Assembly: GCF_900111745.1 (NCBI RefSeq)
Contig: NZ_FOIJ01000011.1
Span: forward strand, 1-64,000
Reading direction: 5' to 3'
DNA from: Stigmatella erecta
Lineage (GTDB): Bacteria > Myxococcota > Myxococcia > Myxococcales > Myxococcaceae
Length of the DNA: 64,000 nucleotides
Positions within the stretch are counted from its first letter, which is position 1, and every line of letters begins with the position of its first letter. The translations under genes and the position numbers were made by a program. Below the pieces are notes generated by a model, which was not told where the DNA came from, searched no databases, and saw only the letters and a list, made by a program, of their open reading frames with translations. Shown here piece after piece: positions 15,992 through 28,243 of the stretch.

Positions 15992-16077
15992 GGAGCGCCA
16001 TGTTTGGCCCAGCCAGGCCAAGAGAGGGGGCTTGTCACTTACCGCGAGAAGAAACCCCAGAAAAGGACTCTTCCGGT

Positions 16078-17517
16078 ATGGTCCTTCGCATGGACGCCTT
16101 CGCCTCCCTCGATGCCACCGCCCAGGCGGACCTCGTCCGCCGCAAGGATGTCCACCCGCGGGAGCTCGTGGAGGCGGCCATCGCCCGCATCGAGCGGCTC
16201 AACCCCCGCCTCAACGCCGTCATCGCCCCGCGCTTCGAGCAGGCCCGCGCGGAGGCCCGGGGGCCGCTGCCCGAGGGCCCCTTCCGGGGCGTGCCCTTTC
16301 TCCTCAAGGACCTGCTCGCCTCGTTCGCGGGCATGCCCCTCACCTCGGGCTCGCGCTACCTCACGGGCTTCGTCCCCCCGCACGACAGCGAGCTCGTCGC
16401 CCGCTACAAGCGCGCGGGCCTCGTCATCCTCGGCAAGACGAACCTCCCCGAGTTCGGCATCCTCTGCACCACCGAGCCGCGCCTCTTCGGCCCCACCCGC
16501 AACCCGTGGAACCCGGACCACACCACCGGGGGCTCCAGTGGCGGCGCGGCGGCGGCGGTGGCCAGCGGCATGGTGCCCTTCGCCCATGGCGGAGACGGGG
16601 CCGGCTCGCTGCGGATTCCCGCCTCGTGCTGCGGCCTGTTCGGGCTCAAGCCCTCCCGGGGGCGCATGCCCATGGGGCCGGACGTCGGCGATGTGATGCA
16701 CGGCCTGGTGACCGAGCACGCCCTCACCCGCTCCGTGCGCGACAGCGCCGCCCTGCTGGATGCCACCGATGGCGCCGATGTGGGCGCCCCCTACGCGGCC
16801 CCGCCCAAGGCCCGCCCCTATACCGAGGAGGTAGGAGCCCCCCCCGGAAAGCTGCGCATCGCCTATACCACCCGCTCCCACACGGGTGTCCCCATCGACC
16901 CGGAGTGCCAGGCGGCGGTGGACCAGACGGTGCGGCGGCTCACGGAGCTGGGGCACACCGTGGTGGAGGGCAGCCTGGAGGTGCCGGGCGAGGAGCTGCT
17001 GGCGCAGCACTTCATCGCCCTGTGGAGCACCGGCGTGGTGCTGGCCATCGACGGGCCCTCACTCCTGACCGGTCAGGAGCCGGCACCAGAGTTCTTCGAG
17101 CCGCTCACCTGGGCCCTCTATGAGATGGGGCGCCAGCAATCCGTGTCCCAGTACCTGCTGGCCCACCTGGCGCTCCAGGGCTTCGCCCGGGCCTTCGCCG
17201 CGAAGTTCTCGGACGTGGACGCCTGGCTGCTGCCCACCACCGCCGAGCCCCCTCCCCGCCTGGGCACCTTCGACTCCCCGCCGGAGGAGCCCCTGACGGG
17301 CCTGCTGCGCGCCGCCGCCTACACCCCGTTCACCCCCCTGGCCAACCTCACCGGTCATCCGGCCATGTCCGTCCCCCTGCACTGGACGGCCGGCCACCTG
17401 CCCGTGGGCGTGCAGTTCGTGGGCCGGTTCGGGGACGAGGCCACCCTTTTCCGGCTGGCCTCCCAGCTGGAAGCCGCCTTTCCCTGGAACTCGCGCCTGC
17501 CCGCCCTCTTTGCATGA
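16078..17517 (+). CDS. Amidase (amidase signature family)
   Basis: 479 residues from ATG 16078, preceded by AAAAGGA (16061-16067). Ser-cisSer-Lys triad: Lys in [11 protein letters not shown], the signature [14 protein letters not shown], and the nucleophile Ser in [16 protein letters not shown]. It hydrolyses a carboxylic amide; the exact substrate is unknown. It is not a standard GatA because no gatB or gatC is nearby and the C-terminal half is divergent. No signal peptide. The divergent nagB start is about 90 nt upstream, so the two promoters share that region; 6-phosphofructokinase follows 36 nt after the stop. Confidence 0.9.
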   Translation: MVLRMDAFASLDATAQADLVRRKDVHPRELVEAAIARIERLNPRLNAVIAPRFEQARAEARGPLPEGPFRGVPFLLKDLLASFAGMPLTSGSRYLTGFVPPHDSELVARYKRAGLVILGKTNLPEFGILCTTEPRLFGPTRNPWNPDHTTGGSSGGAAAAVASGMVPFAHGGDGAGSLRIPASCCGLFGLKPSRGRMPMGPDVGDVMHGLVTEHALTRSVRDSAALLDATDGADVGAPYAAPPKARPYTEEVGAPPGKLRIAYTTRSHTGVPIDPECQAAVDQTVRRLTELGHTVVEGSLEVPGEELLAQHFIALWSTGVVLAIDGPSLLTGQEPAPEFFEPLTWALYEMGRQQSVSQYLLAHLALQGFARAFAAKFSDVDAWLLPTTAEPPPRLGTFDSPPEEPLTGLLRAAAYTPFTPLANLTGHPAMSVPLHWTAGHLPVGVQFVGRFGDEATLFRLASQLEAAFPWNSRLPALFA

Positions 17518-17553
17518 GACGAAGCCGGCCGCTCGCGCTAGAACGCGCATCTT

Positions 17554-18591
17554 ATGAAAGTTGCCGTTCTGACGGGCGGGGGTGACTGCCCCGGCCTCAA
17601 CGCGGTCATCCGCGCCGTTGTCCGCCGTGCCACCGAGCACGGCTTCGAAATGATGGGCTTGAGGGACGGCTGGAAGGGCCTCCTGGAGGACAACCACTTC
17701 CGCCTCACCCGGGAGACCACCTCCGGCATCCTCCACCGGGGTGGCACCATCCTGGGCACCTCGCGCGTCAACCCCTTCAAGGTCGAGAACGGCCTGGAGA
17801 AGGTGAAGCGCGCGGTGGAGCGCAACGGCATCCACGCCATCATCGCCATTGGCGGTGAGGGGACGCTGTCGGCCGCCACGCGCATGTCCCAGGAGGGGCT
17901 GCGCATCGTCGGCGTGCCGAAGACCATCGACAACGACTTGAACGGCACGGACTTCACCTTCGGCTTCGACACCGCGGTGACCATCGCCACCGACGCCATC
18001 GACCGGCTGCACTCCACCGCCGAGTCCCACAAGCGCGTCATCGTCTGCGAGGTGATGGGCCGCCATGTGGGGTGGATCGCCACCTACGCGGGCATCGCCG
18101 GCGGGGCGGACGTCATCCTGGTGCCCGAGATTCCCGCGGACCTGAAGAAGGTGGCCGAGCACATCCAGCGGCGCAATGCCTCGGGCCGCACGTTCTCCAT
18201 CGTGGTGGTGGCCGAAGGCACCCTGGTGAAGGCCTCTCCGGACCAGGACGAGCACCTCATCACCTCGGGCGCGCTGGACGAGGCGGGCCGGCCCCGGCTG
18301 GGCGGCGTGGGCAGCATCGTGGCGCAGCAAATCGAGCAGCGCACGGGCTTCGAGACGCGCGTGTCGGTGCTGGGCCACATCCAGCGCGGCGGCGTGCCCA
18401 CCGCGCACGACCGGGTGCTCGCCACGCGCTTCGGCGTGCACGCGTGCGACATGGTCGCCCGCGGCGAGTTCGGGCAGATGGCGGCCCTGCGCGGCAATGA
18501 CATCGTCAGCGTGGACCTGGCGCTGGCCACCAAGGAACTCAAGCGGGTGCCCGAGGAGTTCTTCAAGGTCGCCCAGGTGTTCTTCGGGTAG
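17554..18591 (+). CDS. pfkA: 6-phosphofructokinase
   Basis: 345 residues, normal for the bacterial enzyme. It phosphorylates fructose-6-phosphate at O1 in glycolysis. GGGDCPGLNAVIRA is the nucleotide-binding loop, IGGEGTLSAATRM the second phosphate loop, PKTIDNDLNGTDFTFGFDTA the catalytic segment with base Asp, and MGRHVGWIA follows. The loop reads GGEGT: Gly in the fourth position goes with ATP use, whereas PPi-dependent enzymes carry Asp there, so ATP dependence is inferred. Glu instead of Asp in the third position is typical of the group found in actinobacteria and relatives. No close pyk or fba gene. Confidence 0.93.
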   Translation: MKVAVLTGGGDCPGLNAVIRAVVRRATEHGFEMMGLRDGWKGLLEDNHFRLTRETTSGILHRGGTILGTSRVNPFKVENGLEKVKRAVERNGIHAIIAIGGEGTLSAATRMSQEGLRIVGVPKTIDNDLNGTDFTFGFDTAVTIATDAIDRLHSTAESHKRVIVCEVMGRHVGWIATYAGIAGGADVILVPEIPADLKKVAEHIQRRNASGRTFSIVVVAEGTLVKASPDQDEHLITSGALDEAGRPRLGGVGSIVAQQIEQRTGFETRVSVLGHIQRGGVPTAHDRVLATRFGVHACDMVARGEFGQMAALRGNDIVSVDLALATKELKRVPEEFFKVAQVFFG

Positions 18592-18615
18592 GCCGCGCGC
18601 GCCCGCGCTCCGCCC

Positions 18616-19386
18616 ATGGACCTCTACGCGGAAATGGCCGCCCTGGTGGCCCGGGGCGAGCCCTTCGTGCTGGCCACCGTCATCGAGAGCGCGGGCAGCA
18701 CGCCCCAGAAGCCGGGCTCGAAGATGGTGGTGCTCTCGGACGGCTCCCTGCGGGGCACGGTGGGCGGCGGCGCCATCGAGCTGCAAATCATCGAGGCGGC
18801 GCGGGAGCTGCTGGCGGCCCCGCGCCAGACGCGCCTGCTCGAGACGCACCTCACCCACGAGCTGGGCATGTGCTGCGGGGGGAGGATGACGGTGTTCCTG
18901 GAGAAGCACGGGGCGCCCCCCCAGCTCACCGTGTTCGGCGCGGGCCACGTGGCCCAGGCGCTCGCGGCGCTGGCGCTGAACGTGGGCTTCCGCGTGCGGG
19001 TGGTGGACAGCCGGGCCGAGTGGGCCACCGCGGAGCGCTTCCCGGGGTGCGAGGTGCGCCGGGAGGATCCGGCGGACCACGCGCGCGCGCTGGAAGGCGG
19101 CGCACGCGACTACTTCTGCGTCACCACGCACGACCACCCGCTGGACCAGGCCGTGGTGGAGGCGCTGCTCGCCAAGCCCGCGGCGTACCTGGGCGTCATC
19201 GGCAGCCGGCGCAAGGCGGAGCGCTTCCGGATGCGGCTGCAGGCGGCGGGCGCGGCCCCGGAGGCCCTGGACCGCATCCGCTCGCCCATGGGGCTGCCCA
19301 TCCACGCGCTGACGCCGGAGGAGATCGCCGTGTCCATCGTGGCGGAGCTCGTCCAGGTGCGGCGCGGCCAGGAGCCGCGCCGGTAG
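18616..19386 (+). CDS. xdhC: XdhC family molybdenum-cofactor maturation protein
   Basis: 256 residues. The N-terminal XdhC_CoxI domain has FVLATVIESAGSTPQKPG and GTVGGGAIE, with the Cys pair GMCCGGRM, and the C-terminal Rossmann domain starts FGAGHVAQALAALA and includes GVIGSRRKAERF. XdhC proteins bind and help sulfurate Moco and insert it into xanthine dehydrogenase-type hydroxylases in the cytoplasm. No xdhA/xdhB or cox genes are in the window, so the client enzyme must be encoded elsewhere. Starts 24 nt after pfkA and is convergent with the phosphatase lipoprotein gene. Confidence 0.9.
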   Translation: MDLYAEMAALVARGEPFVLATVIESAGSTPQKPGSKMVVLSDGSLRGTVGGGAIELQIIEAARELLAAPRQTRLLETHLTHELGMCCGGRMTVFLEKHGAPPQLTVFGAGHVAQALAALALNVGFRVRVVDSRAEWATAERFPGCEVRREDPADHARALEGGARDYFCVTTHDHPLDQAVVEALLAKPAAYLGVIGSRRKAERFRMRLQAAGAAPEALDRIRSPMGLPIHALTPEEIAVSIVAELVQVRRGQEPRR

Positions 19387-19398
19387 GCCCGGAGCGCC

Positions 19399-21216
19399 CT
19401 ACTCCATCAGGTCCGCCACGTCCTCCGGGCGGTCCGCGGGCGGCAGCTCCTGCCCGAAGCGCAGCGAGGCGGGCGGGTGGTTCGGATCATCCACCGGCCC
19501 CGGCGGCGTCTCCACGGAGGAGGCCGGGGACACCAGGAACGCGGAGGTGGCCGGCACCGTCTTCGTCAGCGAGAAGCTGTCGCGCACGGTGCCCGAGGGG
19601 TTGATGAACTGGGCGCTCAGCGTGCCGCCCTCCACCACGACGCTCAGGTAGCCCGCGTCGGTGTTGTTGCGGTAGGCCGTCCAGGCGGGCTGCGAGCCCT
19701 GGAAGGCGCGCAGGGTGGCGCCGCCGCTGCCCACCACCACGTAGGGGATGCCCTGCGTGCCCGAGGCCGCCACCGCGTCGCCCTTCATCGGCTTGGAGCG
19801 CTCGTAGTTGTGGTCGTGCCCGGTGAGGACGAGGTCCACGCCGGCCTGCTCGAAAATCGGGGCGAACTCGCGCCGCATGGCGAGCTGGGAGCCGTGCTCG
19901 CCGCTGGACCAGGGCGGGTGGTGGAAGAAGACCACCTTCCAGGGGCGGCTCGTGGCGGCCAGGTCCTGCTTCACCCAGCTCTTCTGGGCGGCCAGGGTGC
20001 ACCGGTCGGACGAGGCCAGGCCGATGGCGCAGTTGGAGTCCAGCGAGACGAAGTGCACGGGGCCCCAGTCGAACGAGTAGTAGCGCTCGGAGCCCGCGGG
20101 GTTGTTGGCGGGCATGTAGAGGTTGTCCAGGTAGGGCTGCCCCTGGTCCGTCACGTACTCATGGTTGCCGGGGGCGGCGAACAGGGGCACCTGGCGCAGC
20201 AGGGCCGCCATGGGCTTGAACATCCGGTCCTGGAACTCCTGCTCGGTGCCCGAGGAGTAGGCGTTGTCGCCCAGCGCCAGGATGAGCTCCCCGGCGTTGC
20301 TGCCCTGGGCCATGCGCGTGAGCACCTGGGACTGCAGGCTGCCGCCCGTGCCGAAGTCGCCCATGGCGGTGAAGTGCACGCGCGAGGTGCCCGCGCCGGA
20401 GGCGGTGCGGAACTGCCGCACGCCCGCCGTCGAGCCACATGCCTCGACGACGTAGCTGTACGTCTGGCCGGGGCTGAGGTTCTCCAGCTTCACCGCGTGG
20501 CGCCAGCCGGCCGCGGTGGCCGTGGCCGTTCGGGACAGGTCCGAGCCCGGGCCGAAGCGCACATAGGGCGTGCACGAGACGCCGGAGCGGAAGGCCACCA
20601 GCGCGCTCGTGGGCCCCACGCTCTGCAAATAGGGAAGGCGCGGCAGCGCGGGCCCGGAGTCCACCGAGGACACGGGCTGCACGCCGCACGCGCGCGTCTC
20701 GATGATGGAGGCCCAATCGTTGACGGTGTTGCCATTGACGGTGATGCGCACGTAGCGCCCGGAGCGCTGCGCGCCAAAGGCATACGTCTGCACGGCGGCG
20801 GACAGCGCGCTGGTGCCCGCGTAGGCCTGGGTGAAGCTGACGCCATCCTCGGAGGTGGAGAGCGTGAAGTGGTTCTGGCGCGTGGCGCCCTGGTGCCACG
20901 TCACCGCCACGCCCGTGAGGGCTTGGGAGCCGCCCAGGTCCATCGTGAGCCAGGCGCCCTTGCCGAGGCCACTCCAGCGCGTGGTGAGATCATCATCCTG
21001 GCTGTTGGCGGCCACGCTGCCCGCGCCATCGTCACCACTGGCGCTCACCTGAGCGGTGGTGAGCACGGCGCAGTTGGAGGCGGTGAGCGCCGGGGCGGCC
21101 GTGGGCACTTCCGGGGCGGGGGCTTCGGCGGAAGGCGCGGGGGGTATGGACTCCTCACACGCCGAGGTCAGCCACACCGTGAGCAACAAGGTGGAAAGAA
21201 GGGGGGATTTATTCAT
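19399..21216 (-). CDS. Metallophosphoesterase lipoprotein with F5/8 type C (discoidin) domain
   Basis: 605 residues from ATG 21216. The lipobox is WLTSAC near residue 20. Residues about 50-195 form a discoidin-like carbohydrate-binding domain (SQDDDLTTRWSGLGKGAWL, GRYVRITVNGNTVNDWASI). An Fn3-like strand set comes next (LPYLQSVGPTSALVAFRSG), as in purple acid phosphatases. The metallophosphoesterase core has GDFGTGG, LGDNAYSSG, GNHEY, FFHHPPWSSGEHG and GHDHNYER, a complete dinuclear-metal set. It should act on the cell surface as an acid phosphatase or phosphodiesterase tethered to a glycan. Divergent from the RNase gene; convergent with xdhC. Confidence 0.9.
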   Translation of the reverse strand: MNKSPLLSTLLLTVWLTSACEESIPPAPSAEAPAPEVPTAAPALTASNCAVLTTAQVSASGDDGAGSVAANSQDDDLTTRWSGLGKGAWLTMDLGGSQALTGVAVTWHQGATRQNHFTLSTSEDGVSFTQAYAGTSALSAAVQTYAFGAQRSGRYVRITVNGNTVNDWASIIETRACGVQPVSSVDSGPALPRLPYLQSVGPTSALVAFRSGVSCTPYVRFGPGSDLSRTATATAAGWRHAVKLENLSPGQTYSYVVEACGSTAGVRQFRTASGAGTSRVHFTAMGDFGTGGSLQSQVLTRMAQGSNAGELILALGDNAYSSGTEQEFQDRMFKPMAALLRQVPLFAAPGNHEYVTDQGQPYLDNLYMPANNPAGSERYYSFDWGPVHFVSLDSNCAIGLASSDRCTLAAQKSWVKQDLAATSRPWKVVFFHHPPWSSGEHGSQLAMRREFAPIFEQAGVDLVLTGHDHNYERSKPMKGDAVAASGTQGIPYVVVGSGGATLRAFQGSQPAWTAYRNNTDAGYLSVVVEGGTLSAQFINPSGTVRDSFSLTKTVPATSAFLVSPASSVETPPGPVDDPNHPPASLRFGQELPPADRPEDVADLME

Positions 21217-21466
21217 TGCGGCGCGCCCAACGAAGTCACCGCAAATCGCATTCCAATTTTGAACAGCAATGAAGCCACGGCCGCCTGCCCTCCCGGAGGC
21301 CTGCCAGGCCATGGCCGTCCAACCTCCTGAAGTGCCAAGCTCCCCCGCCCGCCCGGAGGACGGAGGGGCCTCCGGACGCGAGCCCTCCTGAAAGCGCATG
21401 GGACCGGGAGGAAGGAGGCGGCCAGGTTTCACGGAGCGAGTAGCATCCCCGGCCGGAATCACACCC

Positions 21467-23362
21467 ATGGACTCTCCTTTCCGCTCCCGTCCCGTCACCG
21501 GCCGCATCGACGTTCACCCCCGGGGCTTCGGCTTCCTCGTCGTGCAGCCGCCGCCATCCGGAGAAGTGCTCTCCGCTTTCATCCCCCCGCCCGAGCTGGC
21601 TACCTTCCTCGCCGACGACATCGTCTCGGCCACGGTGAGCCAGGGGCAGGATGGCCGGTGGACGGCCAGCGGGCTGTCGCTCCAGCAGCGCCCCCGCGAG
21701 CAAGTCTATGGCGAGGTGGTGCTGCGCAAGGGCGCCCCCTTCCTGCGCATCGACCGGGAGGTGGCCAGCACCGACTGGCCCCTGGAGGTGGCGGGCACGG
21801 CGGTCCAGGCCGGGGACGCGGTGGTGGCGCGCATCGGGGAGGGCAAAACCGTGCTGCTGCACCGGCTGGAGCCGGGGGTGGACCGCTCGGTGGCGCGCAT
21901 CATCGCCCGGCATGACCTGCGCCGGGACTTCCCGCCCGAGGTGGTGGAGGAGGCCCGCGCGGTGCGCACCGTGCCGCACGCGCTGGGGGCCCGGCGGGAC
22001 TTGCGCGCGCTGCCCACCGTCACGGTGGATGCGCCCTCCACGCGGGACATCGACGATGCCATCACGGTGCTGCCCGCGGGCGAGGACGGGGCGCTGCGCC
22101 TGCTCGTCTCCATCGCGGACGTGGCGGAGTTCGTCACCGAGGGCTCGGCGCTGGACCGGGCGGCGCGCGAGCGCGGCACGAGCGTGTACCTGGCGGGCCA
22201 CGTGCTGCCCATGCTGCCCGAGGAGCTGTCGGCGCACTGGCTGAGCCTGGTGCCCGGCGAGGACCGGCGCTGCCTCACGGTGGAGCTGCGCATCGACGCC
22301 GAGGGGCGCGTCACCGCGGCCGACGTGTCCGAGAGCCTCATCCGCTCCTGGGCCCGGCTGAACTACGACGAGGTGGCGGCCTACCTGGACACGGGGCGCG
22401 TGTCGGCAGCCATGGAGCCGGTGCGCGAGGCGATGCCCTGGTTCCGCGCGGCCTCGGCCCGGCTGGCGGTGGCCCGGGCGGGCCGGGGCGGCATGGAGAT
22501 GGCGCGCGAGGAGGCCCGCTTCACGTTCGACGCGGACACGGGCCAGGTGTCTGGCATCGAGAACACGCCGCCCACCACGGCGCACCAGTTGATTGAGCGC
22601 TTCATGGTGGCCGCCAACGAGGCCATCGCCACCTGGATGGAGGACCGGGGCCTGCCCGCCGTGTTCCGCGTGCAGGACGAGCCGGACCGGCAGCGGGTGG
22701 CGGACCTGGCGGCGTTCGCGCACCACTCGGGCTTCGCGGCGGGGTTCGGGGGCAGGCTCACCCCGCTGGCGCTGGGCGCGTTCGACCGGCAGATCTCCGG
22801 CGGCGCGGCGGAGCCCGCGCTGCGCTCGGTGCTGCGGCGCTCCCTGGGCTCGGCGCGCTACACGGTGGTGCCCTCGGGGCACTTCGGGCTGGGGGCGCGG
22901 CGCTACCTGCACTTCACCTCGCCCATCCGCCGGTACGCGGACCTGGCCGTCCACCGGATTTTGAAGCACTACCTGCACGGGCACCGGGACTTCCTCCACC
23001 AGGACCCGGCCGTGGAGCAGCTCGCCGCGCGGCTCAATGCCCGGGCGAAGGCGGCCTCCCGCGCCGAGCAGGACCGGCACCGGGTGCTCGAGGCGCGGCT
23101 CATGGCCAGCCACGTGGGCCAGCGCTACCCGGCGCGCATCACCCGGGTGAAGCCCTTTGGCCTGCTCATCCAGCTCGACGGCATGCTCGTGGAGGGCGTG
23201 GTGCCCGTGGACGCGCTGGGTGACGGCCCGTTCCGGCCCGATGCGCGGGAGACCTCGCTCGTGGGCCCCCAGAGAACCTTCACCATCGGCATGCCCCTGG
23301 TGGCCCAGGTGGTCTCCACCGACGAAGGGCTCGGCCGCATCGAGTTCGCCCTGGCAGAGTAG
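21467..23362 (+). CDS. rnr: RNase II/RNase R family 3'-5' exoribonuclease
   Basis: 631 residues from ATG 21467; shorter than E. coli RNase R (about 800). N-terminal cold-shock/OB folds (GRIDVHPRGFGFLVVQ), the RNB catalytic domain with the four-Asp motif VDAPSTRDIDDAI, the closing motif FTSPIRRYADLAVHRIL, and a C-terminal S1 domain (YPARITRVKPFGLLIQL). It degrades structured RNA from the 3' end in the cytoplasm. The basic C-terminal tail of E. coli RNase R is missing. The NHL lipoprotein gene starts 39 nt downstream. Confidence 0.92.
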   Translation: MDSPFRSRPVTGRIDVHPRGFGFLVVQPPPSGEVLSAFIPPPELATFLADDIVSATVSQGQDGRWTASGLSLQQRPREQVYGEVVLRKGAPFLRIDREVASTDWPLEVAGTAVQAGDAVVARIGEGKTVLLHRLEPGVDRSVARIIARHDLRRDFPPEVVEEARAVRTVPHALGARRDLRALPTVTVDAPSTRDIDDAITVLPAGEDGALRLLVSIADVAEFVTEGSALDRAARERGTSVYLAGHVLPMLPEELSAHWLSLVPGEDRRCLTVELRIDAEGRVTAADVSESLIRSWARLNYDEVAAYLDTGRVSAAMEPVREAMPWFRAASARLAVARAGRGGMEMAREEARFTFDADTGQVSGIENTPPTTAHQLIERFMVAANEAIATWMEDRGLPAVFRVQDEPDRQRVADLAAFAHHSGFAAGFGGRLTPLALGAFDRQISGGAAEPALRSVLRRSLGSARYTVVPSGHFGLGARRYLHFTSPIRRYADLAVHRILKHYLHGHRDFLHQDPAVEQLAARLNARAKAASRAEQDRHRVLEARLMASHVGQRYPARITRVKPFGLLIQLDGMLVEGVVPVDALGDGPFRPDARETSLVGPQRTFTIGMPLVAQVVSTDEGLGRIEFALAE

Positions 23363-23401
23363 GCCCGGGGCTGTTTTCACATCCTCAAGGGGAACATTCG
23401 C

Positions 23402-25105
23402 ATGCGAACGCGCATCAAGAGTCTGGGTTCGATGGGGCTGGCGGCGGGGGCTCTGGCCCTGGCCTGCGGGGGTGACGACACGCCCCCCGCCCCGGGGTCC
23501 TATACGGTGGGCGGAACCGTCTCGGGACTCGAAGGGAGCCTCACCCTGCAGCTCAACGGGGCGCAAACCCTCTCCCGGAGCGGGAACGGGGCCTTCACCT
23601 TCACGGAGTCCCTCCCGGACAAGAGCCGCTACGAGGTCAGCGTGACAGCCTCGCCCGGGGAACAGGAGTGCACCGTCCAGAACGGCACCGGCCAGGTGAG
23701 CGGCGCGAACGTCACCTCCGTGCAGGTGAGCTGCACGGAGCGGACCTACACCGTCGGGGGCACGGCGGAGGGGTTCACGGGAACGCTCCAGCTGCGGCTG
23801 AACGGCACGGAGAGCCTCTCCCTCACCGCGAGTGGCCCCTTCGCCTTCCCGGCCCGGCAGAAGCGCGGCAGCACCTATGCGGTGGACATCGCCGCCCAGC
23901 CCCAGGGCCACCGCTGCACGCTCACGGGCGCGAGCGGGACCGTGGCGGGCAATGTGGACACCGTGCGCGCCATCTGCACGCCGTGGTTTGCCTTCACCTC
24001 CTTCCAGAGCGCCCGCCGGGTCCTCGGCCAGAAGGACTTCACCCATAACAGCCCGGACCAGGGGGGCACCGCCGGGGCCCAGACCCTGAATGGCCCGTGG
24101 GGAAGCCCCGTGTTCGCGGGGGACACGCTCTACATCCCGGAGCTGGACTCGAACCGCATCCTCGGCTTCAACGGCCTGCCCACCCAGAACGGGGCAGCGG
24201 CGAACTTCGTGCTGGGACAGCCCAACTTCACGAGCACCGCGGAGGGTGGCGGGCGCACGGGGCTCTCCAGCCCCGAGGGCAGCTCTTCCGATGGCACCCG
24301 CCTGGCCGTGGTGGACAAGGGCAACAACCGCGTCCTCGTCTGGAACACCCTCCCCGCGAGCTCGGCCTCCCCGCCGGACCTCGTCGTCGGACAGCCAGAC
24401 TTCGACACCACCGAATTCCAATGTGACGCCCGCTCGCTCGGCCTTCCGGAGGATGTTTTCCTCGGCCACGGCAAGCTGCTCGTGGCGGACAGCTCCAACA
24501 ACCGCATCCTCGTCTGGAACAGCTTTCCCACCACGCCGGGCGCCCCTGCGGACCTGGTGCTCGGCCAGACCTCCCTCACCACCTGCGCCGCCAATGATGC
24601 CGATGGCGATGGCGTGAGGGACCTCACCGCCACGGCCTCGACGCTCTCCTCCCCCGCAGGGGTCTGGACGGACGGTACCCGGCTGTTGGTGGCTGATACC
24701 GGCAACAACCGGGTGTTGGTCTGGAATGAGTTTCCCACCGCCTCCGGACAGCCCGCGCAAGGCGTCCTCGGCCAGTCCAACTTCACCTCGCGCACCGCGG
24801 GCCTCGCGGCAAACCGGCTGAGCGCGCCCTACAGCGTCACCTCCACCGGCCAGCAAATCTTTGTCGCCGAATACCAGAACAACCGCGTGCTGCTCTGGAA
24901 TCAGTTCCCGGCGGCACCGGGTGCCCCCGCGGACACCGTTCTGGGCCAGCCCGACTTCACCTCCAACCTGCGCTTCGATCCGCCCAATGGGACGGCGCCC
25001 AGCGCCCGGAGCCTCTACCAGCCCGTGGGGCTCCGCCTTGCCGCGCCTTACCTGCTTGTCTCGGATTACGGCAACAATCGCTTGCTTGTCTTCGAGAGCC
25101 CCTGA
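23402..25105 (+). CDS. Lipoprotein with NHL beta-propeller and two Ig-like repeats
   Basis: 567 residues. AAGGGGAA precedes ATG 23402. The signal ends ALALACGG, giving a lipoprotein with Cys about residue 24. Residues 33-110 and 113-192 are two homologous beta-sandwich units, each starting YTVGGT and containing LQLxLNG. From about residue 200 there are NHL-type blades with recurrent NNRxLVWN and VLGQPxFT motifs, some five or six in all, probably a six-bladed propeller. Such proteins are cell-surface binding scaffolds; no catalytic residues are seen. Weakly linked to the RNase gene by position only. Confidence 0.85.
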   Translation: MRTRIKSLGSMGLAAGALALACGGDDTPPAPGSYTVGGTVSGLEGSLTLQLNGAQTLSRSGNGAFTFTESLPDKSRYEVSVTASPGEQECTVQNGTGQVSGANVTSVQVSCTERTYTVGGTAEGFTGTLQLRLNGTESLSLTASGPFAFPARQKRGSTYAVDIAAQPQGHRCTLTGASGTVAGNVDTVRAICTPWFAFTSFQSARRVLGQKDFTHNSPDQGGTAGAQTLNGPWGSPVFAGDTLYIPELDSNRILGFNGLPTQNGAAANFVLGQPNFTSTAEGGGRTGLSSPEGSSSDGTRLAVVDKGNNRVLVWNTLPASSASPPDLVVGQPDFDTTEFQCDARSLGLPEDVFLGHGKLLVADSSNNRILVWNSFPTTPGAPADLVLGQTSLTTCAANDADGDGVRDLTATASTLSSPAGVWTDGTRLLVADTGNNRVLVWNEFPTASGQPAQGVLGQSNFTSRTAGLAANRLSAPYSVTSTGQQIFVAEYQNNRVLLWNQFPAAPGAPADTVLGQPDFTSNLRFDPPNGTAPSARSLYQPVGLRLAAPYLLVSDYGNNRLLVFESP

Positions 25106-25139
25106 GACACCTCGAAGCCTGAGCTTGCAGCCAACCTGA

Positions 25140-25192
25140 CACATTGTCTGGCCATGAACTTGTGGAGCGGCCCAGGCTCGCTCCACAATGTG
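25140..25192. repeat. Nested inverted repeats upstream of the kinase operon
   Basis: TTGTGGAGCG (25160-25169) and CGCTCCACAA (25179-25188) are a perfect 10-bp inverted repeat around a 9-nt loop. An outer pair, CACATTGT (25140-25147) and ACAATGTG (25185-25192), is also exact and overlaps the inner right arm, so the two stems are mutually exclusive. It could be a terminator for the upstream lipoprotein gene or a switchable leader of the kinase gene; no T-run follows. Confidence 0.5.
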
Positions 25193-25227
25193 CCCAGGGG
25201 GGAGGCGCAAGGACCGCTTCGAAATCT

Positions 25228-28230
<3,003 letters not shown>

Positions 28231-28243
28231 GGAGAACCCGAGG

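Noticed and set aside
16078-17517. gatA subunit of the tRNA amidotransferase
   Set aside because: No gatB/gatC beside it and the C-terminal half differs; general amidase is safer.
21236-25210. Very long leftward open frame (over 1300 codons) opposite the RNase and NHL genes
   Set aside because: It is antisense to two well-recognised genes, has Arg/Gly/Ala/His-rich composition and no domain; it is a by-product of high GC and codon bias.
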